A stretch of DNA of 64,000 bases from Dyadobacter soli. Lineage in GTDB: Bacteria; Bacteroidota; Bacteroidia; Cytophagales; Spirosomataceae. Of this stretch, positions 1 through 10,050 are shown in pieces. Under the pieces are notes generated by a model. It was not told the origin of the DNA. It saw only the letters and a program-made list of their open reading frames with translations, and ran no database searches. The stretch is from positions 62,001 to 126,000 of the forward strand of contig NZ_FNAN01000017.1 in the NCBI RefSeq assembly GCF_900101885.1, read 5' to 3'. The position numbers and the translations under genes were made by a program. How positions within the stretch are numbered: position 1 is the stretch's first letter; each line of letters opens with the position of its first letter.

Positions 1-1
1 C

Positions 2-1405
2 GAAAATGACGGCAAGATCGTTTGGGGCAATAATGCTGCTTTTCAGGGAGGAGCAGCGCTACGGTTAACGGACGGCTCGACTTTCCAGAACAGGCCGAAC
101 GGCATCCTGGAATTCGCGAGCGTAGACGGGGATGGGCTCGTGTCCGACGCGAACAATTCGGCAGGGACCAGCAGGTTCGTCAACGATGGTATTGTGCGGT
201 TCGGAAATGTGACCGGGCGCGGATTTTACAATCGTGACGCTCTGTACCTTTTTCGGAACAACAGTATTTTTGAAACCATGCCGGGCGGAAAAATGAATTT
301 GCAGGTACTGATCGGCAATTCTCCGTCGGGCAAACTGAACAATACCGACGGCACCGTGACCCTGGCATTTGCATTCGACAACCAGGGTACGGTTTCCAAC
401 GGCGGCACATTCAGCAGCCGGGCATTTACCAATGGCGGGACGGTGGTGAACAATGGTACCTGGAATGCCGCCGAAGCATTCACCAACAACAGCCGCTACC
501 AGGGCAGTGGCCTGTTCAAAGGATCGATATTTAACAGCAAAGGCGACGTGGCACCGGGAAACAGTCCGGGCTGCATGGGCTTTGGCAACGGTTTCAATGT
601 CCAGGGCGGCGTTCTGCGCATCGAAGTGAACGGCGAAACCGAGTGTACGCAGTTCGATCAGATCACGGTGAACGGAACGGCCCAGCTTTCGGGCAACCTG
701 AACGTGGTTTTCGCCCCCGGCTACACCCCTGCCCGCACCTCCATCACCATCCTGAAATCCAATGCGATCAGCGGCACATTCAGTGGAAATAACCTGCCGG
801 CGGGCTGGTCGATCGTTTACGACAAACCGGCCACGGGCGATGTGAGCCTCATGAGTCCCGCGGCACTGCCGCTGCACCTGGTGCGGTTTGCGGTACAGCG
901 GGAAGGCAGCGCGGCAGTGGCTGCCTGGGCTACGACGGAGGAAGTGAATACCAGCCATTTCGACCTGGAAAGAAGCACGGACGGAAAGCAATTTGTAAAG
1001 ATCGCGACCATCGCGGCGGCCAACGCGGCAGGTGACCACTCGTACAGCTTCACCGACTATGCGCCCGTTCCCGGCCTCTCCTACTACCGCCTCAAAATGA
1101 CCGACTTGCCGACGGACGGACCGGATAACCCATTCACTTACAGCCGTATCGTCGCGTTGGATGGTAGCAAAGCCCATACTTCGATTGCCGCGATTTACCC
1201 GAATCCGGCGCAGAATGTCCTCAACCTGGAAACAGCCGGTGCGGGCCGCCAAACCATACAAATCTTTTCGCAGGCAGGACGAGCGGTAATGACTGCCAAC
1301 ATATCGGCTCCGGGCCTGCAAACATTAGATATTTCGGCTATTCCGGCCGGTATTTACGTGATCAAAGCGGGGAGCGGGGAGACATATAAGTTGATAAAGC
1401 AATAG
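2..1405 (+). CDS. T9SS type A sorting domain protein, 5' end outside the window
   Basis: The frame is open from base 2, so the gene starts upstream of the window; the first ATG inside it (140) is not the true start. The visible part is rich in N, G and T and resembles the repetitive passenger of large Bacteroidota surface proteins (FTNGGTVVNNGTWNAAEAFT type). From about base 870 comes a module shared with other secreted proteins in this window (LPLHLVRF ... YYRLKMTD ... YSRIVALD), then a C-terminal sorting domain with YPNPAQNVLNLE and a final GIYVIKAGSGETYKLIKQ. Such domains direct export through the type IX system and usually attachment to the cell surface. The substrate or role of the passenger is not recognisable. 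Confident about T9SS targeting, not about function. Confidence 0.9.
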   Translation, partial: ENDGKIVWGNNAAFQGGAALRLTDGSTFQNRPNGILEFASVDGDGLVSDANNSAGTSRFVNDGIVRFGNVTGRGFYNRDALYLFRNNSIFETMPGGKMNLQVLIGNSPSGKLNNTDGTVTLAFAFDNQGTVSNGGTFSSRAFTNGGTVVNNGTWNAAEAFTNNSRYQGSGLFKGSIFNSKGDVAPGNSPGCMGFGNGFNVQGGVLRIEVNGETECTQFDQITVNGTAQLSGNLNVVFAPGYTPARTSITILKSNAISGTFSGNNLPAGWSIVYDKPATGDVSLMSPAALPLHLVRFAVQREGSAAVAAWATTEEVNTSHFDLERSTDGKQFVKIATIAAANAAGDHSYSFTDYAPVPGLSYYRLKMTDLPTDGPDNPFTYSRIVALDGSKAHTSIAAIYPNPAQNVLNLETAGAGRQTIQIFSQAGRAVMTANISAPGLQTLDISAIPAGIYVIKAGSGETYKLIKQ

Positions 1406-1474
1406 CGCAATACCATTAGCTGTATTCGTTCCGATGAATGCCATGAAAGAATGGCTCGGTCATTCCCAAAACTC

Positions 1475-2518
1475 CTACCATTGAAGCTGTTTAACAAGCA
1501 TAGGAACGTCCTTATTGCTCGGGAGCCCGCACGGAAGATCCGGCACCAGTTTATTCACTTTGCCACGTCCGGCGGGCCGCACCCATTCCTTCACCCCAAA
1601 ACGTAATTCCAGCTGGGCATTGGGAAGAACAGTCGAGTACATTTCGCCGAAATGGGTGGGATGCCCGTTCTCGGGTGACTCTCCGGCTAATCGTGCCATG
1701 GCGTTATCCTGCACAAGTGTGGCGAACATAATCGCACTGGAAAATGTAGCGGGGCCGATGATCACAATCACTTTTCCTTCAAAAGGGTCGCTCACTTTCG
1801 CTGGAACGACGGTTCCGGATTGAAAGTGAAGCATTTCGCCTGGTGCGGCTTTTTGGTAATGCTCATCACTGAATCCCCATGAAGTGAGTTTGGCCAGATA
1901 GGCTTCGCTGCGTTTCCAACTCATGGAGTAACTCTTGTAGGGTTTGGGGAAGATATGCTTGATGATCATATTTCCGACTGCGGACGCCCCGCCGTCGTTA
2001 CTACTCACATCAATGGCAAGCCGCGTAACGCCATCGCGACGGATAACGGCAAAAATGCTGTCGATGCAACGCTCATAGACAGGTAAATCCTTACTCCCTC
2101 TTGTCGCGAAGGAACGGGCGAAGATATAGCCAATGTCGCCCAGCCGCTGATAAGAAATGTTGGTGGCGACGCTATCGGCCCAGACCGGAGCTTTTTTCTG
2201 CGCATTCGCATTTCGAATGGATATCGCTGCATGCTCGTCGCCGAGCGGTATCAGGGCAAGGTTCACCTTTTGCCGGAAGTCGGCAACGGATAACGGCTGG
2301 CTTAGCCCGGCTTCCAGCGAATCAAAATATGCCTTGTACTTTTCCTTTGTTAATTGGGAAAATGGATTGGCATGTACGTTAAACAGTTGTTCCCGTACAA
2401 ACTGAAAATCTTCCCGCATTGCTGTGGTCGAGAGAAGATTGTCCTGTGCTGATGAAAAGGTACTTATACCAAAAAGCAGAAAGAAATAGATTGGAAAGTA
2501 AAATTGAACACGAAGCAT
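1475..2518 (-). CDS. Secreted S41 family (C-terminal processing type) peptidase
   Basis: The 347-residue protein begins at an ATG at 2518, giving a clean signal peptide (MLRVQFYFPIYFFLLF ... SSAQ). A longer reading from 2719 would overlap the divergent helicase gene and put hydrophilic sequence before the signal, so I reject it. The core LAIDVSSNDGGASAVGN and VIIGPATFSSAIMFATL matches the S41 fold, the second segment carrying the likely nucleophilic serine. No PDZ domain is evident, as in many short Bacteroidota S41 members. It probably acts in the periplasm or at the outer membrane on an unknown protein. It is convergent with the T9SS gene and divergent from the helicase, with about 150 bp of shared upstream DNA. 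Confidence 0.85.
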   Translation of the reverse strand: MLRVQFYFPIYFFLLFGISTFSSAQDNLLSTTAMREDFQFVREQLFNVHANPFSQLTKEKYKAYFDSLEAGLSQPLSVADFRQKVNLALIPLGDEHAAISIRNANAQKKAPVWADSVATNISYQRLGDIGYIFARSFATRGSKDLPVYERCIDSIFAVIRRDGVTRLAIDVSSNDGGASAVGNMIIKHIFPKPYKSYSMSWKRSEAYLAKLTSWGFSDEHYQKAAPGEMLHFQSGTVVPAKVSDPFEGKVIVIIGPATFSSAIMFATLVQDNAMARLAGESPENGHPTHFGEMYSTVLPNAQLELRFGVKEWVRPAGRGKVNKLVPDLPCGLPSNKDVPMLVKQLQW

Positions 2519-2671
2519 ATTGGTAATTATGGAGATTTGAATGAGATATTTGCGTGATAGCAATGAAAAGATGTAACCTGAAATAAAATGTTGCTTCAAA
2601 TCGCCATACGAATAGGGCCCACCTACTATTCGCCTTGGTAAAATATTGATATACAGTATTAAATAATCCGC

Positions 2672-4774
2672 ATGACACTCGACATTCATCATCAAACTAT
2701 CCTGAATTTTCTTACCCAAACCGACAAACCTATCTTTCTAACGGGAAAGGCCGGCACAGGTAAGACCACGTTTTTGCAACATATTCGTCAGAATTTGGAC
2801 AAAGAAATGGTGGTCGTTGCGCCCACGGCCGTTGCTGCCATTAATGCGGGTGGCGTAACGATCCATTCCTTTTTTCAGGTACCGCTCGTCCCACTCCTAC
2901 CCGGTGTAAGCGGTAAGCGGCAACCGCAGCCCGCGATCCGGTCGGTGAACCCCGAAAAGGAAAAAATGCTCAGGCGAATGCAACTGCTCATCATCGATGA
3001 GATCAGTATGGTGCGCGCAGACATCCTGGACTACATCGACGCGTTGCTTCGGCTCGTGCGGGCTTCTGCCAGACCGTTCGGAGGGGTTCAGCTCCTGATG
3101 ATCGGCGATCCGTATCAGCTGCCGCCCGTTACCAACAGGGACTGGGATATTTTAAACCCGATTTACAACAGCCCTTTTTTCTTTGATAGCCTCGTTTGGG
3201 CATCGTCGGGCTTTCTGACCTTTGAACTGTCGCGCGTCTACCGCCAGAGTGACCCGGTGTTTATAGACGTCCTTAACAGCGTCAGGAATGGCGAGGTTAC
3301 CGAAAGCACGCTGACGGCGCTCAACGCGCGACACATTTCGGAATCAGTTTTAGACCTCTCCGACTACGTCACCCTTTCGACCCACAATAACAAGGTGGAA
3401 GAAATTAACAAGCAACGTCTCGACGCATTGCAAACCCCGGAACACGTTTTCAGCGCGAGCATTTCCGCCGACTTTCCTTCGGAAGGATATCCGGCAGAAA
3501 AGGAGCTGATCCTGAAAGAGGGAGCCCATGTGATGTTTATCAAAAATGACAGCTCAGGAAAGAAGCAGTACTATAATGGGCGCGCGGCGCGGATCTCGCG
3601 TATCGAGAACGGGCGTGTACATGTAACGTTTTTCGATGACGGCTCTGATTTTATCGTCGTTCCGGAAATCTGGCAGAATGTGAAGTACGCTTTGTCCGAA
3701 ACCGAGGGCAAGATCAGCGAATCCAGTGCCGGAACATTTACGCAATTGCCGTTGCGGCTATCCTGGGCCGTAACCATTCATAAAAGTCAGGGCCTTACCT
3801 TCGATAAGCTGGTGGTCGATGCTGGCGCTGCATTTGCGGCGGGGCAGGTTTATGTGGCGTTGAGCCGGTGCCGATCGCTGGAAGGCCTTGTGCTGCTCAG
3901 GCCCGTGACCGCGGCAAGTGTCATGGTTGCCCCGGCGGTAAAGGCCTTTATGGAGCATGCCTCGATTAATGCTAACGACATTTCAGCCGTGGATGCGTTC
4001 CGGTCCAACAGCCTTCGCGAGGCATTGATCGACTTGTTTGATTTTACCATGCTGTCGGAACATTGGGAGATGACGCTCCGGTTTATCCGCGCAAACGAGC
4101 AGCTTAGTCGCCTTGTACAGCAGCAAATCGAAGCGATATCAAAGCTCGTTCAAGCTGATTTGATAAAAGTTTCGGTCAATTTTCACAGGCAGGAATTGAC
4201 TGTACTCCTGGATGATCCCGGGGTGTGGAGCATGGCATCGTTGCCTGAGCGGTTGATAAAAGCGATCGGCTATTTTTCTTCCAAACTTTATGAATGTACC
4301 TACAAAATAGACGAGCTACTTACCCAATGCGACCAGCGCAGCCTGGACCCGGACTTTCATTTAGCATCGGCACGGTTAAGGCATTACGTCAGCTTGAAAG
4401 CGGGGATCTTTTTGAGCTTGCCACAAGCCACTAACCCGGAAAGTCTTGTTTCAACTGCTGCAAAAGCCGTGAGTGAATACCGATCGAAAAAAGCTGAGCC
4501 CAAGCAAGCGACAAGTCCCAAAAAGCGGGCTGTGGTGGAAAGCGGGCTTTACGACAAACTGCTCGAATGGCGCGCCGACCTCGCTCAGCAGCGCAATGTG
4601 CAGCCGTACACGATCGTCTCCGACATTGTTTTGACACAGGTAGCGCAAAAAATGCCGAATACTTTAACACAGCTGTCACAAATCAAAAATTTTGGTCAAG
4701 CCAAGGCATCCGATTTCGGAACCGATATCATCCGCATTATTCTGGCAAATAGCGGCACTAGCCAGCTTTTTTAG
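2672..4774 (+). CDS. PIF1/RecD-like ATP-dependent DNA helicase with C-terminal HRDC-like domain
   Basis: The 700-residue protein opens with a P-loop near residues 23-31 (LTGKAGTGKTTF), followed by APTAVAAINAGG (motif Ia), LLIIDEISMV (Walker B) and GDPYQLPPV (motif III), the order found in PIF1/RecD superfamily 1B helicases. Near residue 370 WAVTIHKSQGLTFDK is the UvrD_C_2/motif V-VI region. The last 80 residues (LYDKLLEWRADLAQQRNV ... LTQLSQIKNFG) resemble an HRDC or RQC-like nucleic acid binding domain. This fusion is common in Bacteroidota genomes. It likely unwinds DNA in the cytoplasm during repair or replication. Monocistronic in appearance. The middle 200 residues are unassigned. Confidence 0.88.
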   Translation: MTLDIHHQTILNFLTQTDKPIFLTGKAGTGKTTFLQHIRQNLDKEMVVVAPTAVAAINAGGVTIHSFFQVPLVPLLPGVSGKRQPQPAIRSVNPEKEKMLRRMQLLIIDEISMVRADILDYIDALLRLVRASARPFGGVQLLMIGDPYQLPPVTNRDWDILNPIYNSPFFFDSLVWASSGFLTFELSRVYRQSDPVFIDVLNSVRNGEVTESTLTALNARHISESVLDLSDYVTLSTHNNKVEEINKQRLDALQTPEHVFSASISADFPSEGYPAEKELILKEGAHVMFIKNDSSGKKQYYNGRAARISRIENGRVHVTFFDDGSDFIVVPEIWQNVKYALSETEGKISESSAGTFTQLPLRLSWAVTIHKSQGLTFDKLVVDAGAAFAAGQVYVALSRCRSLEGLVLLRPVTAASVMVAPAVKAFMEHASINANDISAVDAFRSNSLREALIDLFDFTMLSEHWEMTLRFIRANEQLSRLVQQQIEAISKLVQADLIKVSVNFHRQELTVLLDDPGVWSMASLPERLIKAIGYFSSKLYECTYKIDELLTQCDQRSLDPDFHLASARLRHYVSLKAGIFLSLPQATNPESLVSTAAKAVSEYRSKKAEPKQATSPKKRAVVESGLYDKLLEWRADLAQQRNVQPYTIVSDIVLTQVAQKMPNTLTQLSQIKNFGQAKASDFGTDIIRIILANSGTSQLF

Positions 4775-4916
4775 AACGGGCGCAACGAGCAAGCTGGAAA
4801 TACACGAATTACCGCACAATCTCCATTGACCTGCGGGTTGGCTTTCCTTTGCTTTGTTGTTTCGTCTTAAAATCGCTCTAACCAAAACTATGATGAAAGC
4901 TACCTCCGTATCTGCC

Positions 4917-5747
4917 ATGAATGTCCGAACGCAATTTGCAGCCGGCTCAGGTAAGAAGATTGCCTACCGCTCGATCGGTGAGGGAATTACCATAATTCTT
5001 TGCAACCGGCTTCGCGGAATTCTGGATTCCTGGGACCCGGCATTTCTCGACGAGCTCGCGGAATCCTACCGGGTGATCATCTTCGATTATTCCGGAATCG
5101 GTTCTTCTGACGGCGATTTGCCCGTCAAGATTGCGGAGGTTGCGGAAGACATCGGCTTTCTCGCGTCCTACCTGAACCTGGACAAATTTATCCTGGGCGG
5201 CTGGTCCTATGGTGGAATCGTGGCGCAAACGTTCGCGACGCGTTATCCGGAAAGAGTCTCTCACCTTATCTTGCTAGGCACGAACCCGCCGGGGCAAAAC
5301 GCGCATCCGTTCGAGCAGGCATTTCTGGACGCTACCATGCATGAAGTCAACGACCTTGCCGATGAAACGGTACTGTTTTTCGAGCCGGCCTCGGAATTCA
5401 GCCGTCAGGCAGCCAAAAGCTATTTTGAGCGGATCAATGCGCGGACAGTGGACCAGGATATCCCGGTGCCGAAGGAAAAATGGAACAATTACTTTGCAGG
5501 AGCCAAGGATTATGCGGCCGACGAATACGGTTCCAGGACAAAACTGGCAACGATTAACGTCCCGATTCTCGTCATTTCCGGCGACCACGATCCGGCATGC
5601 CCGATTGAGAACTGGTATGCATTGACCCGGCAAATCCCGAACCTTCAAATGATTATGCTCGGACAGACAGGCCACGGCCCGCAGAATCAGTATCCACAGC
5701 TCGTGGTGCGCTACATCGGTGATTTTGTGCAGTATGCCGAATTGTAA
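4917..5747 (+). CDS. Alpha/beta hydrolase
   Basis: Canonical alpha/beta hydrolase fold of 276 residues when started at the ATG at 4917; ATGs at 4890 and 4893 are possible alternatives. The nucleophile elbow is GWSYGG with Ser about residue 97. VISGDHDPACP supplies the acid and TGHGPQNQYP the histidine. The usual HGxP oxyanion segment before strand 4 is instead ILCNRLRGILDSWDP, so the first oxyanion loop is unusual. No signal peptide is visible, so it is probably cytoplasmic. Family relatives include haloperoxidase-like and hydroxy-acid ester hydrolases; the substrate cannot be deduced. It stands alone between the helicase and the histidine kinase. Confidence 0.85.
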   Translation: MNVRTQFAAGSGKKIAYRSIGEGITIILCNRLRGILDSWDPAFLDELAESYRVIIFDYSGIGSSDGDLPVKIAEVAEDIGFLASYLNLDKFILGGWSYGGIVAQTFATRYPERVSHLILLGTNPPGQNAHPFEQAFLDATMHEVNDLADETVLFFEPASEFSRQAAKSYFERINARTVDQDIPVPKEKWNNYFAGAKDYAADEYGSRTKLATINVPILVISGDHDPACPIENWYALTRQIPNLQMIMLGQTGHGPQNQYPQLVVRYIGDFVQYAEL

Positions 5748-5811
5748 CCTAACGTACAATAGCAACCGTTATATCCGACTTCGAAATCACGACCCGACAT
5801 CGGAGAGGTGA

Positions 5812-5840
5812 TTGAAATTTAAGCACTTAACTTATATTTG
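5812..5840 (+). promoter_or_regulatory. Predicted Bacteroidota sigma-A promoter of the TPR histidine kinase
   Basis: TTG at 5812-5814 and TATATTTG at 5833-5840, 18 nt apart, fit the Bacteroidota pattern TTG (-33) and TAnnTTTG (-7). It lies 52 nt before the start codon at 5893. Match by eye only. Confidence 0.5.
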
Positions 5841-5892
5841 TATTTACAGCTAACAAATTTATTGAACCGAAGGTAATGACTTCGCCCGGCCT

Positions 5893-8154
5893 ATGAACGT
5901 TCGTTTCAGTCTTCTGATATGCTTGTTGTTTTCGGTATTCCAATCTTCTGACGCGTTGTGTCAGAACCATTCATCCAAAAAGAACTTTGTTACTGCGGAT
6001 TCAATCGGCTGGGTTAAGTTGATGAAGTTTGGTAACCACTTTCTTTTCAGGCCCGGGGAGACGGCTTCGGACCTCAAACAGGCCATGATCTTTGCTGAAA
6101 AAGCGAATGGTCTTGCCGAACGCCTTAACAAGCCCGCGTGGCAGGCCGACGCAAACCTGTTGTTGGCGAGAATAAATCGGGAAGCAGGACGCACCCAGGA
6201 AGCACTGCCAATGATTGAAAAAGCACTGGCGTATTACAAAAAGTCGGGCAACTTTCTGGGTGAGGGTAACGCGCTGTTAGAAAAGCGATCGCAATATCCG
6301 CTTAGCGAACAAAACTGCAAGGAAAGGATTATGATTGCGCGTCAGGCGGCTGCGGCTTTTCACAATGCCGGATCTAAGAAAGACGAAGCGGATGCTTTAA
6401 AAGAATTGGGGGATATCATGCAGTTTTGCGTTGTTGATTTACCGGAGGCTCTGACCATTTTGAAAAGGTCGCTGGCATTGTACAAAGAAGTAAACTTCAA
6501 AGAGTTGCACGGCGTGTATGATTTGATTGGATCAGTTTATTCCAATCTGGGCGCGTACGACGAGGCAATCGAATATGGCCTTTTGGCAGTAAAGACAGCA
6601 GAAGGATTAGGAGATTCCACCATGCAGTTGTGCACAATTTACGTTAGGCTGGCATTGACGTATTTCCAACAGGGCGACTACAATTTGTGTAACCACTACC
6701 ATCAGAAAGCACTCAACGTTGCCATAGATCATAAAGACAACAGCACCATCGCCTACATTGTAGCGAACCTCGCCTATGCTACGGCATTTTATGAAAAAGT
6801 AGACTATCGGGCCGCAATCGACAATGCATTGGGATCGCTTGAAAAGTATGGCGGGATTGATTTGTCATCGACCATTATGTTATACTCAATTCTGGTTTTA
6901 AGTTATGATAAACTGGGCATGCATGCGATGTCGGAAGTATATCTTAAAAAGCTTCTTGATTTGAATCTGGATGATCAGTCCTTTCACAACGTGACTCAGT
7001 CTGTTCTCACTGCTGCCATCAAACACTACCTTGCCACCAGGCAATACGGGCTAGCCAGGAAATATCTGACTTCATTCATGCAGGTTGCAAAACAGACCAA
7101 TAAAACGAGAGAGGTCAGCCTGGGTTACTTTTGGTCATTTCAACTGGATTCCGCCAGAGGTAATTATATTTCCGCAATCGGACATTACCAAAACTTCAAG
7201 AAAAGCCAGGATTCCTTGTATAGTGTTCAAAAGCAAAAACAAGTCGCTACGCTCAACGTCAGGTTTGACATGGAACGGAAGGACCGAGAATTGCAGATCA
7301 GAAGTCAGAACGTCAGCTTGTTGACAAAGAAATCCGCATTGCAGCAAGAGCTGTTGCAGAAAGCCCAAACGAACAGGAATATCACGGCAGCATTCCTGGG
7401 ATTGAGTGTTCTTTTCCTGGGTTTACTCTTCAATCGCTATAAAACCAAACAGCGCACAAACCTTGCTATCGCCGAAAACAACCGGGTTCTTCAAAAAATG
7501 GTCAGCGAGCGGGAATGGCTGGTCCGCGAGCTGCACCACCGGGTGAAAAACAACCTGCAAACGATTATGAGTTTGCTCGAATCCCAGTCGGTATACCTTC
7601 GGGATGATGCCCTGGAAGCCATTAAGGAGAGCCAGCACCGGGTCCAGGCAATGTCGCTGATCCACCAGAAATTGTATCTGACCGATAACCTGGCCACAAT
7701 CGACATGTCAAATTACATTTGGGATTTGACCGACTATTTGCTGGAAAGCTTCCCCGGACGAAGCTGTCGGCTTTCGCTGGAATTGGACCCGATTACCCTT
7801 GATGTCGGCCAGGCGATCCCGATCGGATTGATTTTAAATGAGGCGATTACCAATTCGCTCAAATATGCCTTTCCAAACGGGCGGGATGGGTCCATTAAAG
7901 TCGTGTTGAAAAAGGATGAGTACTCCTCAAAGGTTACATTGTCCATTACGGATGACGGGATCGGGATGCCGCAGGAATATATGTCGGGCAAGCCCGGTTC
8001 GATGGGACTGAAATTGATCCACGGCCTGGCCGGAGAGCTTGGCGGCAAGGTACAGCTGTCCGGTGATGCTGGTACTGAAATTACGCTGGAGTTCGACCAG
8101 CGCATTACCTTCGGACAGCCCGGCGGCCTAGAACAGGAAATGCCTATTTCCTAG
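5893..8154 (+). CDS. TPR-containing sensor histidine kinase, HisKA_2 family
   Basis: The 753-residue protein has an N-terminal signal peptide (LLICLLFSVFQSSDALCQ), then roughly 400 residues of tetratricopeptide-type helices (for example IEYGLLAVKTAEGLGD and CNHYHQKALNVAIDHKDN). A coiled segment precedes a membrane helix ITAAFLGLSVLFLGLLF. The kinase core is of the HisKA_2 type, LVRELHHRVKNNLQTIMSLL, with the phosphorylatable His at about 548 or 549. The ATPase part has an N-box LNEAITNSLKYAFP and a glycine-rich SITDDGIGMP. The periplasmic TPR region probably senses a peptide or protein partner. No response regulator is adjacent, so its partner is elsewhere. Confidence 0.9.
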   Translation: MNVRFSLLICLLFSVFQSSDALCQNHSSKKNFVTADSIGWVKLMKFGNHFLFRPGETASDLKQAMIFAEKANGLAERLNKPAWQADANLLLARINREAGRTQEALPMIEKALAYYKKSGNFLGEGNALLEKRSQYPLSEQNCKERIMIARQAAAAFHNAGSKKDEADALKELGDIMQFCVVDLPEALTILKRSLALYKEVNFKELHGVYDLIGSVYSNLGAYDEAIEYGLLAVKTAEGLGDSTMQLCTIYVRLALTYFQQGDYNLCNHYHQKALNVAIDHKDNSTIAYIVANLAYATAFYEKVDYRAAIDNALGSLEKYGGIDLSSTIMLYSILVLSYDKLGMHAMSEVYLKKLLDLNLDDQSFHNVTQSVLTAAIKHYLATRQYGLARKYLTSFMQVAKQTNKTREVSLGYFWSFQLDSARGNYISAIGHYQNFKKSQDSLYSVQKQKQVATLNVRFDMERKDRELQIRSQNVSLLTKKSALQQELLQKAQTNRNITAAFLGLSVLFLGLLFNRYKTKQRTNLAIAENNRVLQKMVSEREWLVRELHHRVKNNLQTIMSLLESQSVYLRDDALEAIKESQHRVQAMSLIHQKLYLTDNLATIDMSNYIWDLTDYLLESFPGRSCRLSLELDPITLDVGQAIPIGLILNEAITNSLKYAFPNGRDGSIKVVLKKDEYSSKVTLSITDDGIGMPQEYMSGKPGSMGLKLIHGLAGELGGKVQLSGDAGTEITLEFDQRITFGQPGGLEQEMPIS

Positions 8155-8342
8155 GATACCGCGTTACTTCCGCCACCAAAATGACCACTCTTCCCGTCAA
8201 ATTTCCATGGATAGGCCAGTGCGGTTGAATGAATTTTGCAGGGAATGGTTCACAATTAATAGAAAAGGCGGCGAGCAGAAGCAGAGAAACCGGCGGTCCA
8301 TTGAACATCTGGCAGACAGTCAAAACTGGTTGAATTGGTGTA

Positions 8343-8717
8343 TTAACTCAATACGGAACTTATGTGAGCTGTAACAATTTGCCAACTTTCGTCTCGTTTT
8401 TGCCAGACACGCGTGTAACGAAAACGGCCTCCGAAAGCTTGGTTTTGGTAGGTTCCCCGCATTTCCATCAGTGCAAGAACAACAATCACTTCTTCTGAGA
8501 GAACCTGCGTAGTTGTCTCTTGGGGTTCCATTGTCAGAATTCGCAGTAAGCCGTTTCGATGAGCAGCTATATCGTCAGTTTTATTTGATAATCGCCCGTC
8601 TGGCCCGACAACAATCGCTTGATCCGATATAATTAGTTCAAGTTCACTTACATTGCTGGCAATCATGGCCCGGAGGAGCCTTTTCTCCATTTCTAAAATC
8701 TGCTCTAACGATTCCAT
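8343..8717 (-). CDS. DUF4440 / NTF2-like (SnoaL fold) protein
   Basis: The small 124-residue protein has the shape of DUF4440 members: an N-terminal helix with a repeated acidic stretch (LEQILEMEKRLLRAMIASN), a middle VVGPDGRLSNKTDDIAAH and a final FRYTRVWQKRDESWQIVTAH strand pair. The cone-shaped fold usually binds small hydrophobic ligands or serves as an isomerase or hydrolase, but no catalytic residues can be assigned here. No signal peptide, so probably cytoplasmic. It is flanked by about 190 bp on each side with no other gene and points away from the TlpA-like gene. Confidence 0.8.
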   Translation of the reverse strand: MESLEQILEMEKRLLRAMIASNVSELELIISDQAIVVGPDGRLSNKTDDIAAHRNGLLRILTMEPQETTTQVLSEEVIVVLALMEMRGTYQNQAFGGRFRYTRVWQKRDESWQIVTAHISSVLS

Positions 8718-8909
8718 ACGCGTTGTTTCGTTGGTTTTAACCGCAAAAATAAAGTCGAATTTCTAATGCGGTTGTCGGTATGACTTGCCAGTTAGTGTGT
8801 AAACGCGAGATTAGGTCGGTATTTTCGAGAAACAACCAATCTTTCATAAACATATACTAAGTTTAGTAAGAAGTAACTTCACTTCTCATTCAGCCCCCCC
8901 TGATTGATA

Positions 8910-9980
8910 ATGAATAAAATTTTAACTTCAAAAAAGGCCGCGGCGTTTTTCATATTGGCCTTGCTCGTTACCAGTTGGAAAGTAGTTGCCCAAAGCTGCA
9001 TTGTAAGCGGCGAGATCAGGGGCATTGGCGATACACCCATTCAATTTAGATACACACAGAATGGCGTCGACAAGGTAGATACGGTTGTCGCCAAAGGCGA
9101 TCGGTTCCGTTACGTCGTCCAGAAACCTGACGACGGCATGTTCGATATATTCATTAAAAACCCGGCTTGGAGAGGCGTGTGGTACGAGGCCGGCAACCTT
9201 ACCGTTTTGGGCAACATCGACAATCCTGAACAACTGGAAATCAAAGGAACAAAGGACAACGACCTGCTCACATCCTACAACCAAATCAGATGGGCTTACC
9301 GCGAAAAAGCAAAGGGCCAGTCTGCCGAAGCAATAGAAAAATTGAACGAAGAACAAAAGCTTAAGACCTGGGCATTTATGAAGGTAAACACGCCTTCCCT
9401 GACGGCCATGTACCTTTTGAGCGGGCTAACCAACGACCCGAGTCTTAAAATTGAAGACCTGGACACCGCATTCCGTGAATTTCCGCCGCAGATTCGCGAA
9501 AGTTACTATGGAAAAAAGGCTAAGGAGCGCATTGAAATCGTTAAAAACCAACCTGTAAAGGGTAAGAAAGCACCTGATTTTAAACTTGTTTCGTCGAAAG
9601 GCGATTCGGTACAATTGTCGCAATATTTGGGGAAATATGTGCTGTTGGATTTCTGGGGACATTGGTGTGGGCCGTGCATCCAGACGATGCCGCAACTGCG
9701 GGCATTTCATGAAAAGTACAGAGGCAAAGTAACCGTGATCGGTATCGCTGCCGAATGGGCAGACGACAAAGAGACCTGGCTCAAAACCATCGAAAAGCAC
9801 CAGGCCAATTGGATTAATCTCACTGATTTCCGGTTTGACCGGGGAGAGGTAATGAAAACCTTTAATATCACCGAATTCCCAACCTATTTCCTCGTTGATC
9901 CAAAAGGTGTCGTCGTAGCAAGGTCAAATAATTTTCCTGCCATAGAAAAAATCGTGGCCGAGGTAAAGGCCTTTCGATAG
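8910..9980 (+). CDS. TlpA-like thioredoxin with N-terminal DUF4369 domain
   Basis: The ATG at 8910 is preferred over the TTG at 8904. A signal peptide (KKAAAFFILALLVTSWKVVAQ) leads into an N-terminal beta-rich domain of DUF4369 type (SGEIRGIGDTPIQFRY) and a helical linker. From about residue 215 comes a thioredoxin domain with KGKKAPDFKLVSSKGD and the active site WCGPC (Cys253 and Cys256). Such proteins are periplasmic thiol-disulfide reductases that reduce cysteines of exported proteins or cytochromes. A run of seven C bases lies about 15 bp before the start codon. Membrane attachment is not evident. The conserved cis-Pro is seen in ITEFPTYFLVDP. Confidence 0.88.
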   Translation: MNKILTSKKAAAFFILALLVTSWKVVAQSCIVSGEIRGIGDTPIQFRYTQNGVDKVDTVVAKGDRFRYVVQKPDDGMFDIFIKNPAWRGVWYEAGNLTVLGNIDNPEQLEIKGTKDNDLLTSYNQIRWAYREKAKGQSAEAIEKLNEEQKLKTWAFMKVNTPSLTAMYLLSGLTNDPSLKIEDLDTAFREFPPQIRESYYGKKAKERIEIVKNQPVKGKKAPDFKLVSSKGDSVQLSQYLGKYVLLDFWGHWCGPCIQTMPQLRAFHEKYRGKVTVIGIAAEWADDKETWLKTIEKHQANWINLTDFRFDRGEVMKTFNITEFPTYFLVDPKGVVVARSNNFPAIEKIVAEVKAFR

Positions 9981-10050
9981 GACCCGACTGCTTAGTCACC
10001 GAATATCTACTAGTATTTTTATTTGGAATTAATATAAATAGATTGGAACT

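Noticed and set aside
65-1321. 418-codon minus-strand ORF opposite the T9SS gene
   Set aside because: It mirrors the repetitive GC-rich plus-strand gene; no signal, fold or family, and composition typical of an antisense shadow.
1475-2719. Longer S41 start at 2719
   Set aside because: It overlaps the divergent helicase start and buries the signal peptide; the ATG at 2518 fits better.
8891-8900. Run of seven C before the TlpA-like gene as a phase-variable tract
   Set aside because: It is short and outside the coding frame; nothing else suggests phase variation.
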